Shown: positions 17,184 through 25,802, numbered from the stretch's first letter. The stretch is 47,995 bases of DNA from SAR202 cluster bacterium (GCA_030752795.1 JASMDM010000068.1:1-47995); one strand, 5' to 3'. The notes: generated by a model from the sequence alone, not told the origin. A program made the numbers and translations.

Positions 17184-19061
17184 TTGGTCACCACCGCCAG
17201 GAAATTCGATCAACGTCTCAAAGCCACGCCTACCAAGCCCGGCGTATACCTCATGCGCTCCGAGGTCGGCGACATTCTGTACGTCGGCAAGGCGGCCAGC
17301 CTCAGGCACAGGGTGTCCAGCTACTTCGCCAGTCCGGCGGGCCTGCCGCCCAAAATCCGGCAGATGGTCGCCAAGGTGGCGAACTTCGAGTTCATCGTCA
17401 CCGAGTCGGAACAGGAAGCGCTCATCCTAGAGTGCAACCTGATCAAGGAGCACCAACCTCCTTACAATGCCCGGCTGAAAGACGACAAGTCATACCCGTT
17501 CATCAAGATCGCCCTCACCGAGGAGTTCCCGCTCATCTACGTGACGCGTCGGGTCTCGTCGGACGGCGCCAAATACTTCGGGCCGTACGCCAGCGCCACG
17601 AGTGTGCGCCGCACGTTGGCCACACTCAAGAAACTGTTCCCGTATCGGTCATGCACCAAGAACATCACCGGCAACGATCCGCGCGCCTGCCTGGACTACT
17701 TCATACATCGCTGTGCCGGCCCGTGCATTGGCGCGGTGGACAAGGACCGGTACCGAGAGATCATCGATCAGGTTTCGCACTTTCTGGAAGGGAAGACCGA
17801 GAAGGTCGTCAAGGGCATCGAGCGCAGGATGTTGGAAGCGGCCGACGGCCTCGAATTCGAGAAGGCAGCAGCTCTGCGCGACCAGATACAGGCCATCGAG
17901 CGCGTGCACGAAGGCCAGAAGGTGTTGCACCTCTCCTCCGAGAACCTGGACGTGATTGCCGGAGCTCAGGGCAAGCGAGAGTCGTGGATCGAGATCTTCT
18001 TCATCCGACAGGGCAAGCTCATCGGTCGCGACAGCTTCCTGATGCACGGCACCGAAGAAGACGACCCGACCGAGGTGCTGACCGCGTTCGTGAAGCAGTT
18101 CTACGACGCCACGCCGTATGTTCCACCCAAAATCTTGGTGCAGCGACCGCTGGACGACATCGACACAATTCAGAGCTGGCTCTCCGAGAAGCGACAGAGC
18201 AACGTTCGGGTATACGTCCCTCAGAGAGGCGAAAAGCGAAAGCTCGTAGAGATGGTGTCCGACAACGCCTCACAAGCGCTGGAGCAGCTCACCATCCGGC
18301 GCATCCACGAGGAGTCAAACAACACCTCGGCTATCGACGAACTACAAGAGGCGCTGAGCCTGCCCTCCCCGCCCAATCGGATCGAGTGCTACGACATATC
18401 GAACATCCAGGGCACCAACTCGGTCGGCAGCATGGTCGTGTTCGAAGACGGCAAGCCCAAGACGTCCCACTACCGCCGCTTCAAAATCAAGACCGTGGAA
18501 GGCCCGGACGACTACTCGTCGATGCGAGAGGTCTTGACTCGCCGATTTAAGCGGCTCTCCGACTCGCGCAAAGAGAACGTGAACGGCGACGAATCGAACG
18601 GCAAGAAGCCCGGCGACGGCTCGGCTGCCTGGGGCATCGTGCCGGACCTCGTCATCATCGACGGCGGCAAGGGACATCTTGGCGCCGCGCAGCAGGTGTT
18701 CCTCGAGCTCGGGATCGACGACATTCCGCTCAGCAGCCTGGCCAAGGAAAACGAGGAGCTTTTCCTCCCGTACGTCCAGGAAAGCATAGTGCTGCCACGA
18801 ACCTCTCAGGGCCTGTTCCTGGTCCAACGGATCAGGGATGAGGCGCATCGTTTCGCGATCACATTTCACCGGCAGCGACGATCCAAGAGCAGCATCAAAT
18901 CGGTGCTCGACGTGGTGCCCGGCATCGGCCCGAAACGCAAGCGAATGCTCCTCCGACAGTTCGGATCGGTCAAGGGCATCCGCGACGCGCAACTCGAAGA
19001 GATCGCAGCAGTTCCGGGCATGACGATGCGAACCGCGCAAACGCTGAAAGCGCAGATCTGA
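17184..19061 (+). CDS. uvrC: Excinuclease ABC subunit C
   Basis: 625-residue nucleotide-excision-repair nuclease that makes the dual incision with UvrB. The GIY-YIG domain is at the N-terminus (KPGVYLMRSEVGDILYVGK). An UVR motif lies around residues 205-240 (EFEKAAALRDQIQAIE). The C-terminal RNase-H-like nuclease has IECYDISNIQGTNSVGSMV and IIDGGKGHLGAA. Helix-hairpin-helix motifs end the protein (VPGIGPKRKRMLL, VPGMTMRTAQ). Starts at TTG 17184 just after AGAGGG. Full length, with no disruption. Confidence 0.95.
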   Translation: MVTTARKFDQRLKATPTKPGVYLMRSEVGDILYVGKAASLRHRVSSYFASPAGLPPKIRQMVAKVANFEFIVTESEQEALILECNLIKEHQPPYNARLKDDKSYPFIKIALTEEFPLIYVTRRVSSDGAKYFGPYASATSVRRTLATLKKLFPYRSCTKNITGNDPRACLDYFIHRCAGPCIGAVDKDRYREIIDQVSHFLEGKTEKVVKGIERRMLEAADGLEFEKAAALRDQIQAIERVHEGQKVLHLSSENLDVIAGAQGKRESWIEIFFIRQGKLIGRDSFLMHGTEEDDPTEVLTAFVKQFYDATPYVPPKILVQRPLDDIDTIQSWLSEKRQSNVRVYVPQRGEKRKLVEMVSDNASQALEQLTIRRIHEESNNTSAIDELQEALSLPSPPNRIECYDISNIQGTNSVGSMVVFEDGKPKTSHYRRFKIKTVEGPDDYSSMREVLTRRFKRLSDSRKENVNGDESNGKKPGDGSAAWGIVPDLVIIDGGKGHLGAAQQVFLELGIDDIPLSSLAKENEELFLPYVQESIVLPRTSQGLFLVQRIRDEAHRFAITFHRQRRSKSSIKSVLDVVPGIGPKRKRMLLRQFGSVKGIRDAQLEEIAAVPGMTMRTAQTLKAQI

Positions 19062-19424
19062 GCCGACTCGGGGCCACTTAGCGTTTAAGCTAGAGTTGTT
19101 TTACGCCTGATTTAACGCTTGATCGGGTGGCGTCTTATTTTGCGTGTAAGTTAGGTAACGGTCTGGGGGGCGGCGAAAAGGGACGCAAAGGACTCAAGGG
19201 ACGCCAGGGACCGTGGGCGCGCGTTCGCCCGGGCGACCTGACCGTGCACGCATTATCGGGCAACTACGTCTGGCGGCTCAGGGAACGCGTCGCGGTCAGG
19301 GCCAATGGTCGTGGGTTCCGAACCGAATGTGGGATTGTCACCTAACATCACAGGGCGAAAAGACGACCGTATCCGCAGCGACGGCTGTTCTCTGAGCGTC
19401 TCTAGCCACATGAACCTGTGGCCG
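19062..19424. other. 363-base intergenic region, no gene seen
   Basis: Between the uvrC end and the convergent lipoprotein gene. There are several short inverted repeats: GGGCG/CGCCC around 19215-19230, and GCCACA/TGTGGC around 19405-19422, the latter possibly terminating the lipoprotein transcript. No open frame has protein-like composition, and no SRP, RNase P or tmRNA signature was found. Confidence 0.35.
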
Positions 19425-20144
19425 CTACTTCACCTCTACTAGGAACCCGTAAGACGCGTCGCCGAGCCCCTGGAAGCGTGCGAAGAGCGAGAGGATGTAA
19501 AGACCCGGATCGAGCTCCAATTCGACAGTTGTCTCGACCTCGTTGAGCAACCACATCTGCTCCATTGACTCACGTTTAGGACGCCACCACCACCGCATGC
19601 CACGGGCGCCCACGTCCAGTTGATCCTCGGCCTCAACCGAGGCAACCGTCAGCGCCGATTCCGTCACTGACAACTCAGCAAGCAGGCGCAACTGGGCTGC
19701 AATCGGAGAGTCGGTAAACAACGCCCCCCGTGCCGTTGGGATGCCGATCATATCGGCGCACATGGGCGCACCGTTGACGGCTCGCCAGCAGTAGCTGCCC
19801 AAGCCTGCCACCTGCTCTGTTTCTCCGATCTGCATCGTGGCCAGCGGCGGCGTCGGATATTGACTAGGAGGAGTTGGTTCGGGGGGCGGAGTAGGTTTTG
19901 GGGTCGGGGTCGGCGTCACTGTCGGAACTGGCGTCGCTGTCGCAACCGGAGTCGCCGTCGGAATCGAGGGCGCGGTCGCCAGCGGCTCCATCGCGGGCGC
20001 TGCGGTGGAAGCAGCGGCCGGCACGGCGTTGGCGTCGGCGCAAGATGCGCTTAGCACGGCAAGCGGTGCCGCCGCGACGATGAGCTTGCTCCAATTATGC
20101 CAGTTCAGCTTGCGTTTGAACGCGCTGACGGCGTTTCGGGTCAC
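19425..20144 (-). CDS. Predicted lipoprotein with Thr/Pro-rich linker
   Basis: About 239 residues from GTG 20144. A basic N-region, hydrophobic stretch (KLIVAAAPLAVLSAS) and lipobox LSASC (Cys 35) predict lipidation by Lgt. Residues about 36-100 are a low-complexity Ala/Thr/Pro linker (TPTPTPKPTPPPEPTPP), typical of cell-surface proteins. The C-terminal domain of about 135 residues is beta-rich and not recognised. It carries a possible disulfide pair (YCWRAVNGAPMCAD) and a tryptophan-rich patch (MRWWWRPKR). It lies downstream of the SPFH/NfeD pair, separated by 325 bases. The start is uncertain because no clear ribosome site was seen. Confidence 0.7.
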   Translation of the reverse strand: MTRNAVSAFKRKLNWHNWSKLIVAAAPLAVLSASCADANAVPAAASTAAPAMEPLATAPSIPTATPVATATPVPTVTPTPTPKPTPPPEPTPPSQYPTPPLATMQIGETEQVAGLGSYCWRAVNGAPMCADMIGIPTARGALFTDSPIAAQLRLLAELSVTESALTVASVEAEDQLDVGARGMRWWWRPKRESMEQMWLLNEVETTVELELDPGLYILSLFARFQGLGDASYGFLVEVK

Positions 20145-20469
20145 TAATTGCCGGCGCAGGCCGCTCCGGGCATCGATGCGAGCTCTCGGTCCGCCGGACC
20201 CGCCGCGAACGGCAACATGCGATCTCCTCTGCTTCCAATGCCGGTCGGACGAGCGGGAAACGGAGATCAAGCCGTTGACGAATTTCAGGCGCAAGGTATT
20301 AACCACGACCGACCTAACTTCGAACCGAGTTCGTAAATTCGGCCGCCGCATTGGCCATGGACAGGGCCAGCGTTTCGGTCCAAGCCGACGGCGACCGTTG
20401 CCGGCGTGCGCCAACCCACTTTGGCCCACAGAATGCCGGGGATTGCCGGCGCCTCAACAACGTCGAGTC
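20145..20469. other. Intergenic region between lipoprotein and SPFH genes
   Basis: No protein-like frame; the long minus frame running through it lacks a plausible start and has antisense-like composition. Just after the SPFH stop, GCCGG/CCGGC repeats (about 20430-20452) can form a weak hairpin without a T-run. Confidence 0.3.
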
Positions 20470-21351
20470 TTACGCGTCCTCCGATGAGCCGTCGCTGTCG
20501 CCGTTGGACCCGCCCTTGGTCATGTTGATGAACGGGTTCAGCAGTTTGGTGAACTCCATCGGGAAGATGAATTTCGTGGACGAACTGGAGCCCAACGCCT
20601 TCAACGTGTCAAAGTACTGGAGACTCAGCGTGTTGGCATCGACGTTTCGGGCGACGCTGTAGATGCGATCAAGAGCGGTGCTGAAGCCCTCTGCTCTCAA
20701 AACGGCGGCTTGTTGGTCGCCTTCGGCGGTCAGAATCTCGGCTTGCCGCGATCCTTCCGCGCGCAGGATGGCTGACTGCTTCTCGCCCTCTGCAACCGTA
20801 ATGGCAGCTTGCCGAGTGCCCTCGGCTTCCGTGACAACCGCCCTTCTGATTCGCTCGGCGGACATCTGCCGGTTCATCGCATCCTGGATATCTCTGGCGG
20901 GCTCGACTTCGCGGATCTCCACCTGAGTCACCTTGATCCCCCACCGCTCCGTTATCTCGTCCAGCTTGACCCTCAACGTCTCGTTGATACGCTCCCGCTG
21001 AGACAATACTTCATCGACTGTCATCTCGCCGATCACGGCTCGTAGACTCGTAGTGGCGATTCCGACGACGGCGCTTCGGTAGTCCTCGACCTCCAGCACA
21101 GCCCTCTGAGATCCTTCTGTCATCACCCTCATATAGACGAGAAAGTCGATATCGATGGATGCGTTGTCCTTCGTGATATTGTTTTGCCGGGGGATGGCCG
21201 TGACCTCTTCGCGGGTGTCAACCTGCCTCGAGCCGCGGTTCAAAGGCCACCAAAGAAGCCGGATCCCAGGTGCGGCGACCCCGTTAAATTTCCCCCAATT
21301 GAGCACGACGAGTCGCTTGTACTGGCTGACGATGTTAATGTATGGAATCAT
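20470..21351 (-). CDS. SPFH/Band 7 (stomatin-prohibitin) protein
   Basis: 293 residues. A short hydrophobic N-terminus is followed by the band-7 domain (EEVTAIPRQNNITKDNASIDIDFLVYMRV; LRAVIGEMTVDEVLSQRERIN). Residues about 175-235 form a long helix with a recurring AEG-x-Q-A unit (EAEGTRQAAI, VAEGEKQSAI, RAEGSRQAEI, TAEGDQQAAV), a coiled-coil assembly region. Such proteins form membrane ring scaffolds. The gene begins 12 bases after the nfeD stop, the classical NfeD-SPFH operon. Published models make NfeD and SPFH partners in membrane protein quality control. The C-terminal tail is glycine/serine/aspartate-rich. Confidence 0.92.
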   Translation of the reverse strand: MIPYINIVSQYKRLVVLNWGKFNGVAAPGIRLLWWPLNRGSRQVDTREEVTAIPRQNNITKDNASIDIDFLVYMRVMTEGSQRAVLEVEDYRSAVVGIATTSLRAVIGEMTVDEVLSQRERINETLRVKLDEITERWGIKVTQVEIREVEPARDIQDAMNRQMSAERIRRAVVTEAEGTRQAAITVAEGEKQSAILRAEGSRQAEILTAEGDQQAAVLRAEGFSTALDRIYSVARNVDANTLSLQYFDTLKALGSSSSTKFIFPMEFTKLLNPFINMTKGGSNGDSDGSSEDA

Positions 21352-21363
21352 CGCATTCTCTCC

Positions 21364-22704
21364 TCATCCCTCGATTTCATCGGCTCTGAAGACTTTCAGC
21401 GTAATGCCGTCGATTTCCGCGACGACGACTTTTTGTCCCGTCGGAATCGGTCCTCCGTCATCCGATTCCGCAGACCAAAGCTCACTGGCGACTTGAACTG
21501 TTCCTCTGGGATTGAGTGCGGTTGTTGTGACTCCGGTGTCGCCCAGCAGTTGCCTGCTGATCGGCTGGTATTCGGTCCGTTTCGACACCCGCACGCTCAA
21601 GAACAGACCGACTGCGGATGCAAATAGCAACGAGCTGACTCCACCGATTGCCCAGAGGCTTACCTTGACTGAAGGCGCGGGTATAGCAGGCGTCCCGAAG
21701 TCGGCGAACATCAAGAAAGCGCCAATCACGAAGCTGACCGCCCCTGTAAGACCGAATACGCCGAGTCCGGGCGCGGCGAGCTCAAAGTACAACAAAACCA
21801 TGCCGAGGAATATCAGCCCGACGCCGACCCAGTTCGCGGGCAGGTTCCCGAGTCCGACGAAGGCGAGCGCCATCAAGATCGCGCCAACGGCGCCGGGCGC
21901 AATCATGCCTGGCGCCAAAAACTCGATCATGAGAAGAAGTCCGCCCAGGGCCAACAAGATGAACGTCACCTGAGGATCGGCGAGCACGTCGAGAACCCTC
22001 TCGAACGAGTTAGGTTCGATGGGCTCGATTCGAACGCCGTCCGCCGAAAACGCGACAGAGCCGGTCGCCGTTTCAACGACAAGACCGTCTATCTGTGCGA
22101 GAAGGTCGTTTACGTCCTTCGCTATGACGTCGATGATGCCCAGGTCCAGCGCCTCCGATTCCGTGTACGAAACCGCCTCCAGGACCGTCTTTTCGAGCGC
22201 CGCGGCGTCACGGCCGCGTTGGTCGGCGATGCTGCGGAGGAACGCGGCGGCATCCTGTGTCGCCTTCGATTTGATCGTGTCGGGGAGATCCACGCCAGCG
22301 GCGCCTACCGGAGATGCCGTGCCGACGTTCGTGGCGGGAGCCATCGCGGCGATGTGAGCGGCCGCCAAGATAAACGTGCCTGCAGACGCCGCGTGAGATC
22401 CGGACGGCGAGACGTAAATGACCACGGGAATCGGCGACTCGAGAATCGCCGCGACCATGTCGCGCGTTGAATCGAGCAGCCCGCCCGGAGTGTCGAACTC
22501 CACAACGACAAAGGCGGCGCCTCCTTCTGCAGCCTGTTCCAGACCCCGTTTAAGGAATCGACTCGATACGGAATCGATCTGTCGGTCGATGCTCAGCAAG
22601 GCGGCGTGCGAGTCGGTCTGCGCGGCGGCTTCCTTCGAAATCGCCAACGAACCGATTAAGGCTGCCAAGATGAGTATCCACAAGGCCAACGACGAGGCTC
22701 TCAA
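21364..22704 (-). CDS. nfeD: NfeD-family membrane serine protease (long form)
   Basis: 446 residues in three parts. A signal peptide or N-terminal membrane segment comes first (LALWILILAALIGSLAI). A ClpP/SppA-like protease domain of about 200 residues carries the nucleophile serine in GSHAASAGTFI and a candidate general-base lysine in DTIKSKATQDAAAFL. Four or five membrane helices then lead to a C-terminal NfeD OB-fold (LLGDTGVTTTALNPRGTVQV). Start is TTG 22704, seven bases after GAGGAG. Co-transcribed with the SPFH gene, a membrane protease and its scaffold. Confidence 0.92.
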   Translation of the reverse strand: MRASSLALWILILAALIGSLAISKEAAAQTDSHAALLSIDRQIDSVSSRFLKRGLEQAAEGGAAFVVVEFDTPGGLLDSTRDMVAAILESPIPVVIYVSPSGSHAASAGTFILAAAHIAAMAPATNVGTASPVGAAGVDLPDTIKSKATQDAAAFLRSIADQRGRDAAALEKTVLEAVSYTESEALDLGIIDVIAKDVNDLLAQIDGLVVETATGSVAFSADGVRIEPIEPNSFERVLDVLADPQVTFILLALGGLLLMIEFLAPGMIAPGAVGAILMALAFVGLGNLPANWVGVGLIFLGMVLLYFELAAPGLGVFGLTGAVSFVIGAFLMFADFGTPAIPAPSVKVSLWAIGGVSSLLFASAVGLFLSVRVSKRTEYQPISRQLLGDTGVTTTALNPRGTVQVASELWSAESDDGGPIPTGQKVVVAEIDGITLKVFRADEIEG

Positions 22705-22748
22705 TCAAGATCTCCTCTCAGTTAGCGAAGGTCCGACACGACGCCACG

Positions 22749-22754
22749 ATTATA
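22749..22754 (-). promoter_or_regulatory. Candidate -10 box for nfeD-SPFH operon
   Basis: Perfect TATAAT on the minus strand, about 45 bases upstream of the nfeD start and just beyond the stop of the PIN-domain gene. No consensus -35 was seen at 16-18 bases, so activation or a different sigma factor is possible. Confidence 0.4.
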
Positions 22755-22780
22755 CATGGTCGCCAACTCCCAAGGTTGAT

Positions 22781-23176
22781 TCAATACGAGATGACTTCGC
22801 AACCTTGGGCTTCATACCATTCTACGGCCTTTGTCCTCACAGGAATCCCGCGCTCGCGGGCAATCACGACGTTTACCGCTCGCATGGTCAGATCATCGTC
22901 TGACACGCCGTCGACCGGGTCAAATCGCATCGAACCGGCTTCACGGGCGATCTCGCCGGTTACAGGAATCTGACCGAGGAATCTGATCAATGCGACCAAC
23001 CGTATCTCCGTCCGCCGGTCCACGATTCGGTCTCGCCACAGATACAGGATGGTTGTCGCCGAGACCCTGACGGATTGTTCGTCGGCGATCGCTTCGTCGA
23101 CGACGGCTCTCGCGCCCTGATCCCCGTTGAGGTAGTCGGTCAAGACCGCGATGTCCAGCAGCGATGAATCGGTCAT
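22781..23176 (-). CDS. PIN-domain protein, VapC-like, with altered active site
   Basis: 131 residues with the layout of a VapC ribonuclease toxin: LLDIAVLTDYLNGD at the N-terminus, a central VSATTILYLW strand-helix, SDDDLTMRAVNVVIARERGIPV, and a final strand GCEVIS. PIN nucleases use three or four acidic residues. The first Asp and the SDDD acidic cluster are present, but the usual Glu of the central motif (xxAELxxG) and the late N/D of TRN are replaced (TTILYLW, RTKAVEW). The protein may thus be weakly active or inactive. No antitoxin gene adjoins it; the nearest candidate is 900 bases upstream at 24077. Confidence 0.7.
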   Translation of the reverse strand: MTDSSLLDIAVLTDYLNGDQGARAVVDEAIADEQSVRVSATTILYLWRDRIVDRRTEIRLVALIRFLGQIPVTGEIAREAGSMRFDPVDGVSDDDLTMRAVNVVIARERGIPVRTKAVEWYEAQGCEVISY

Positions 23177-23483
23177 TGCGTCATATCCCTCGGTTAAGTT
23201 TACGGACTCCGATGCGTCGACAGATTCGTCTGATGAGGCGATCTTGGCTCATCTGCACGTTTGCGACGACGTTTGATTGCGTTGATCGGCGTACACGATG
23301 GCATGAAAACCATCCACGACAGTTGAATCCGTTCGTCCTGACCAACGTTGTGTACCTGCGACGGACAAGACACGAGACAGCAACGGCTAAGGGGATGTCG
23401 CCTCTCCGATCCGTTTTGCGGAAGGATCAGGGTGACTCATGGCGGTCATCACACTCCGTATTAGAGCATGAAGTCAAGGCTTG

Positions 23484-23515
23484 GCCCTGATGGTCGTCAA
23501 CTAAACAGGTTGTGC
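23484..23515 (+). repeat. Dispersed repeat, left-end segment (copy A)
   Basis: The sequence ggccctgatggtcgtcaact and the following bases to ggttgtg match 31553-31583 at most positions (ggcccttacggtcatcagct ... ggttgtg). This marks the left side of a repeat element present twice in the window. Confidence 0.55.
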
Positions 23516-23732
23516 CCAACGCGTCTCGCGAAGCTGAGCATCCGTCCACGGTGACCCACGCTCCCCTCCGTTCGCCCCTTCGGAAATCTCAGGGCAGGTT
23601 CTGAGCCTGTCGAAGGTCCGCCCACACTCAAGCGTCGCTCATGCCGTTGTGGTCATTGAGAGAGTGCGTTGTGCTCAACGTTTCTTGCCCTGTTGGGTGG
23701 CCGGAGAAAAAGAAGCGTCTGGGGTTGCTCAG

Positions 23733-23789
23733 GCAAAATGGCGTGTGCAGCGACCAGATTCTTCGACTGCGGCTCAGAATGACACATTT
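23733..23789 (+). repeat. Dispersed repeat core (copy A)
   Basis: About 57 bases nearly identical to 31646-31702. Shared blocks include cagcgaccagattcttcg and tcagaatgacacattt. The flanks are also related, so this is a copy of a short intergenic element rather than a chance match. Confidence 0.7.
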
Positions 23790-23820
23790 CCCGGCGCCAC
23801 GTATTCTGTTTATCGCCATA

Positions 23821-23860
23821 AGGTCCAGAGCACCAACTGAGTGGTGGCTCGACCTTTAGG
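23821..23860 (-). repeat. Inverted copy of 35-base dispersed motif
   Basis: Read on the minus strand it contains GTTGGTGCTCTGGACCTTA preceded by GAGCCACCAC, matching the motif at 31528-31562 and 31741-31777. In the 31 kb copies the motif stands in the opposite orientation relative to the core repeat. Confidence 0.5.
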
Positions 23861-23930
23861 TCAACCCCGCGCAGCCATTTTCATGTCAATCACATATTTC
23901 GTGCGGCGCCACTTCTTTTATCGCTCGCCA

Positions 23931-23962
23931 TATGGTCCGGAGCACGATTGATTTGGTGGGCG
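23931..23962 (-). repeat. Second inverted copy of the 35-base motif
   Basis: Read on the minus strand, CGCCCACCAAATCAATCGTG followed by CTCCGGACCATA. It is a more diverged member of the same motif family. Confidence 0.4.
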
Positions 23963-24076
23963 TCGTTGTTGCATCAAGCGTTGTTTAGCGCGCGGACATG
24001 CAGTCGCTCGGCACGACCACGGCCGCCAATCAAGCGGAGCCGGTCCGGACCCGACGCGCCATCGCCAAGCAATCGC

Positions 24077-24382
24077 CTATCGATCGTCGAACGCGCCTCG
24101 GGCGATCGCGGCCGCCTCGTCTTCGGTGAGCTCGACCGGCGCGCCGAGCGGTTGGCTGGCTTGCATCGCGATGTACTCGTCTTCCCACACAGACGGCTCC
24201 GTTGTAGCCTCAGGCTCCTGCGGTTGCAGCGTTTGCCCCAACGCCAGTTCGAGGGCCTGTTCGAGGAACTCTCGGAGCGGGACGCGCGACTCCGTGGCTC
24301 GGGCTTTTGCGGCGAGGTAGAGGTCTTCGCGTACTGCCGCGTAGATCTGTCTGGTTGGTCCTTCTTGCTTTTGTCTCGACAT
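24077..24382 (-). CDS. Ribbon-helix-helix-like antitoxin/regulator
   Basis: 101 residues. Residues about 10-50 (TRQIYAAVREDLYLAAKARA, then VPLREFLEQALELAL) fit a ribbon-helix-helix-type DNA-binding fold as in VapB-like antitoxins. The C-terminal half is acidic and probably the toxin-binding or disordered part (VELTEDEAAAIARGAFDD). The ATG at 24382 lies only about 3 bases after the predicted transcription start, so the message would be leaderless. A palindrome in the promoter spacer could be its own operator. The PIN-domain gene downstream on the same strand may be its former toxin, now 900 bases away. Confidence 0.65.
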   Translation of the reverse strand: MSRQKQEGPTRQIYAAVREDLYLAAKARATESRVPLREFLEQALELALGQTLQPQEPEATTEPSVWEDEYIAMQASQPLGAPVELTEDEAAAIARGAFDDR

Positions 24383-24391
24383 ATCATTGCC

Positions 24392-24420
24392 AAGTTAATT
24401 CAATATCGATATATAGTCAA
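24392..24420 (-). promoter_or_regulatory. Promoter with palindrome for the antitoxin-like gene
   Basis: On the minus strand: TTGACT (24420-24415), 17-base spacer, TAACTT (24397-24392). The spacer contains the palindrome ATATCGATAT, suited to autorepression by a dimeric ribbon-helix-helix protein. The start codon follows about 10 bases after the -10 box. Confidence 0.5.
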
Positions 24421-24452
24421 CCGACATCTGCTGTTCAATTTGATCGGTTTCT

Positions 24453-24534
24453 GATTCATAGCTAAATCACGCCTGTAGGACTGGCGGCGGCGGACATTTG
24501 TTAATAGGACCAAGAATCGTGATTTAGCTGAATC
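24453..24534. repeat. Long inverted repeat, 82 bases overall
   Basis: GATTCATAGCTAAATCACG (24453-24471) is the reverse complement of CGTGATTTAGCTGAATC (24518-24534) except for a two-base bulge, with 46 bases between. It lies between divergent genes. It could be a miniature element, an RNA hairpin or a protein site. Confidence 0.6.
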
Positions 24535-24604
24535 GTGGCGGCAAAGCATATTACGATCGGAATGAACGTGTACACAGAGGGTGTGGCCGGCTGAGGCGGC
24601 TCCG

Positions 24605-24635
24605 TTGTCTGGCTCTCGTCCCCTTGGTATATACT
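24605..24635 (+). promoter_or_regulatory. Promoter of glycerate kinase gene, near-leaderless
   Basis: TTGTCT (24605-24610), 17-base spacer, TATATA (24628-24633), overlapping TATACT (24630-24635). The ATG at 24646 is so close that the transcript would have at most a few leader bases. Confidence 0.45.
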
Positions 24636-24645
24636 GTTGCGCGCT

Positions 24646-25797
24646 ATGAAAATCGTAATCGCACCGCAAACTTTCAAGGGAAGCATCTCCGCCCTGGACG
24701 TTGCCAGAGCCATGCGCGATGGTGTGTCGCACGTCATCGAAGACGCTGAAATGCTACTAGTCCCCGTGGCCGACGGCGGCGACGGCACTCTCGAGACGCT
24801 GGTGGACGGCTCCGGCGGCGAGATCAGAACCGCCCAGGTCATCGGACCGCTGGGCGAGGCTCGGAACGCGAGTTGGGGAGCGCTCGGCGACGGAAGCATC
24901 GCTATCATCGAGATGGCGCGGACCTCTGGACTCGCATTGGTGCCCCCTACCCAACTCAACCCCCTCGTCACGACGACCTACGGGTTGGGCGAAGCGATCT
25001 CCGCGGCGCTCGACGACGGCTTTCGACGATTCATCATCGGCATCGGCGGCAGCGCGACCAACGACGCTGGCGCGGGCATGGCGCAGGCGCTCGGGGTCCG
25101 GCTTCTGGACAACCACGGAACGAATCTGCCCCACGGCGGGCAGGCTCTGGCCCGACTGAACAACATCGACTTGTCCCGACTGGATTCTCGAGCACGGGAA
25201 TCGACGTTCATGGTGGCGTGCGACGTCAACAACCCGCTTACAGGACCCGAGGGCGCTTCGGCGATTTACGGTCCGCAAAAAGGCGCGACTCCGGCGATGA
25301 TCGAGGAACTCGATGCCGCTCTCACGAACTTCGCGAACGTCGTGAAGCGTGACGTTGGCGCCGAGATCAACAACCTGGCGGGTTCCGGCGCCGCGGGCGG
25401 ACTAGGCGGCGGACTCGTCGCGTTCTTGGGGGCGTCGCTGCGCGCCGGGGTGGATATCGTTCTCGACACGGTCGATCTCGACGCAAAGCTGCAAGGCGCG
25501 GATTTAGTGTTGACCGGCGAGGGAAGCCTCGACAACCAGACGATCTACCGGAAAGCGCCTATTGGGGTTGCTGAACGAGCCGCGGTGCATGACATACCGG
25601 TCGTGGCGATCAACGGATCACTCGGCAACGAATACCAGGTCGTCCACCAACACGGCATCCACGCCGCGACGGCCATACCGTCGGGTCCGATGTCGCTGGA
25701 AGAGGCTTCCGAGCGGGCGGCGGACCTGATATCCGAGTGCACCCAAGAGACGATGCGGATGCTCATGGTTGGCGCGAGGGTGTTCGGGAAGAACTGA
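24646..25797 (+). CDS. Glycerate 2-kinase (GlxK/GarK family)
   Basis: 383 residues of the glycerate kinase type-1 family, which phosphorylates glycerate with ATP to 2-phosphoglycerate. The N-terminus MKIVIAPQTFKGSISALDVA, the block PVADGGDGTLETLV, GIGGSATNDAGAGMAQALG and LVLTGEGSLDNQT are hallmark motifs. An in-frame TTG at 24637 is possible, but ATG 24646 gives the canonical start. It links sugar-acid or glycolate catabolism to glycolysis, in keeping with the nearby lactate/glycolate-type lut genes and the dehydratase at 32 kb. Only 5 bases separate its stop from that of the convergent flavoprotein gene. Confidence 0.92.
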   Translation: MKIVIAPQTFKGSISALDVARAMRDGVSHVIEDAEMLLVPVADGGDGTLETLVDGSGGEIRTAQVIGPLGEARNASWGALGDGSIAIIEMARTSGLALVPPTQLNPLVTTTYGLGEAISAALDDGFRRFIIGIGGSATNDAGAGMAQALGVRLLDNHGTNLPHGGQALARLNNIDLSRLDSRARESTFMVACDVNNPLTGPEGASAIYGPQKGATPAMIEELDAALTNFANVVKRDVGAEINNLAGSGAAGGLGGGLVAFLGASLRAGVDIVLDTVDLDAKLQGADLVLTGEGSLDNQTIYRKAPIGVAERAAVHDIPVVAINGSLGNEYQVVHQHGIHAATAIPSGPMSLEEASERAADLISECTQETMRMLMVGARVFGKN

Positions 25798-25802
25798 TCC
25801 CG

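Larger units (their letters stand above)
23177..24076. other. 900-base repeat-rich spacer, no gene
   Basis: Lies between the PIN-domain gene and the antitoxin-like gene. It contains degenerate copies of dispersed repeats found again at 31.5-31.8 kb, and a sequence related to the common intergenic repeat CCTTCGACAGGCTCAG (around 23595-23617). Frames within it have no protein-like composition. Confidence 0.6.
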
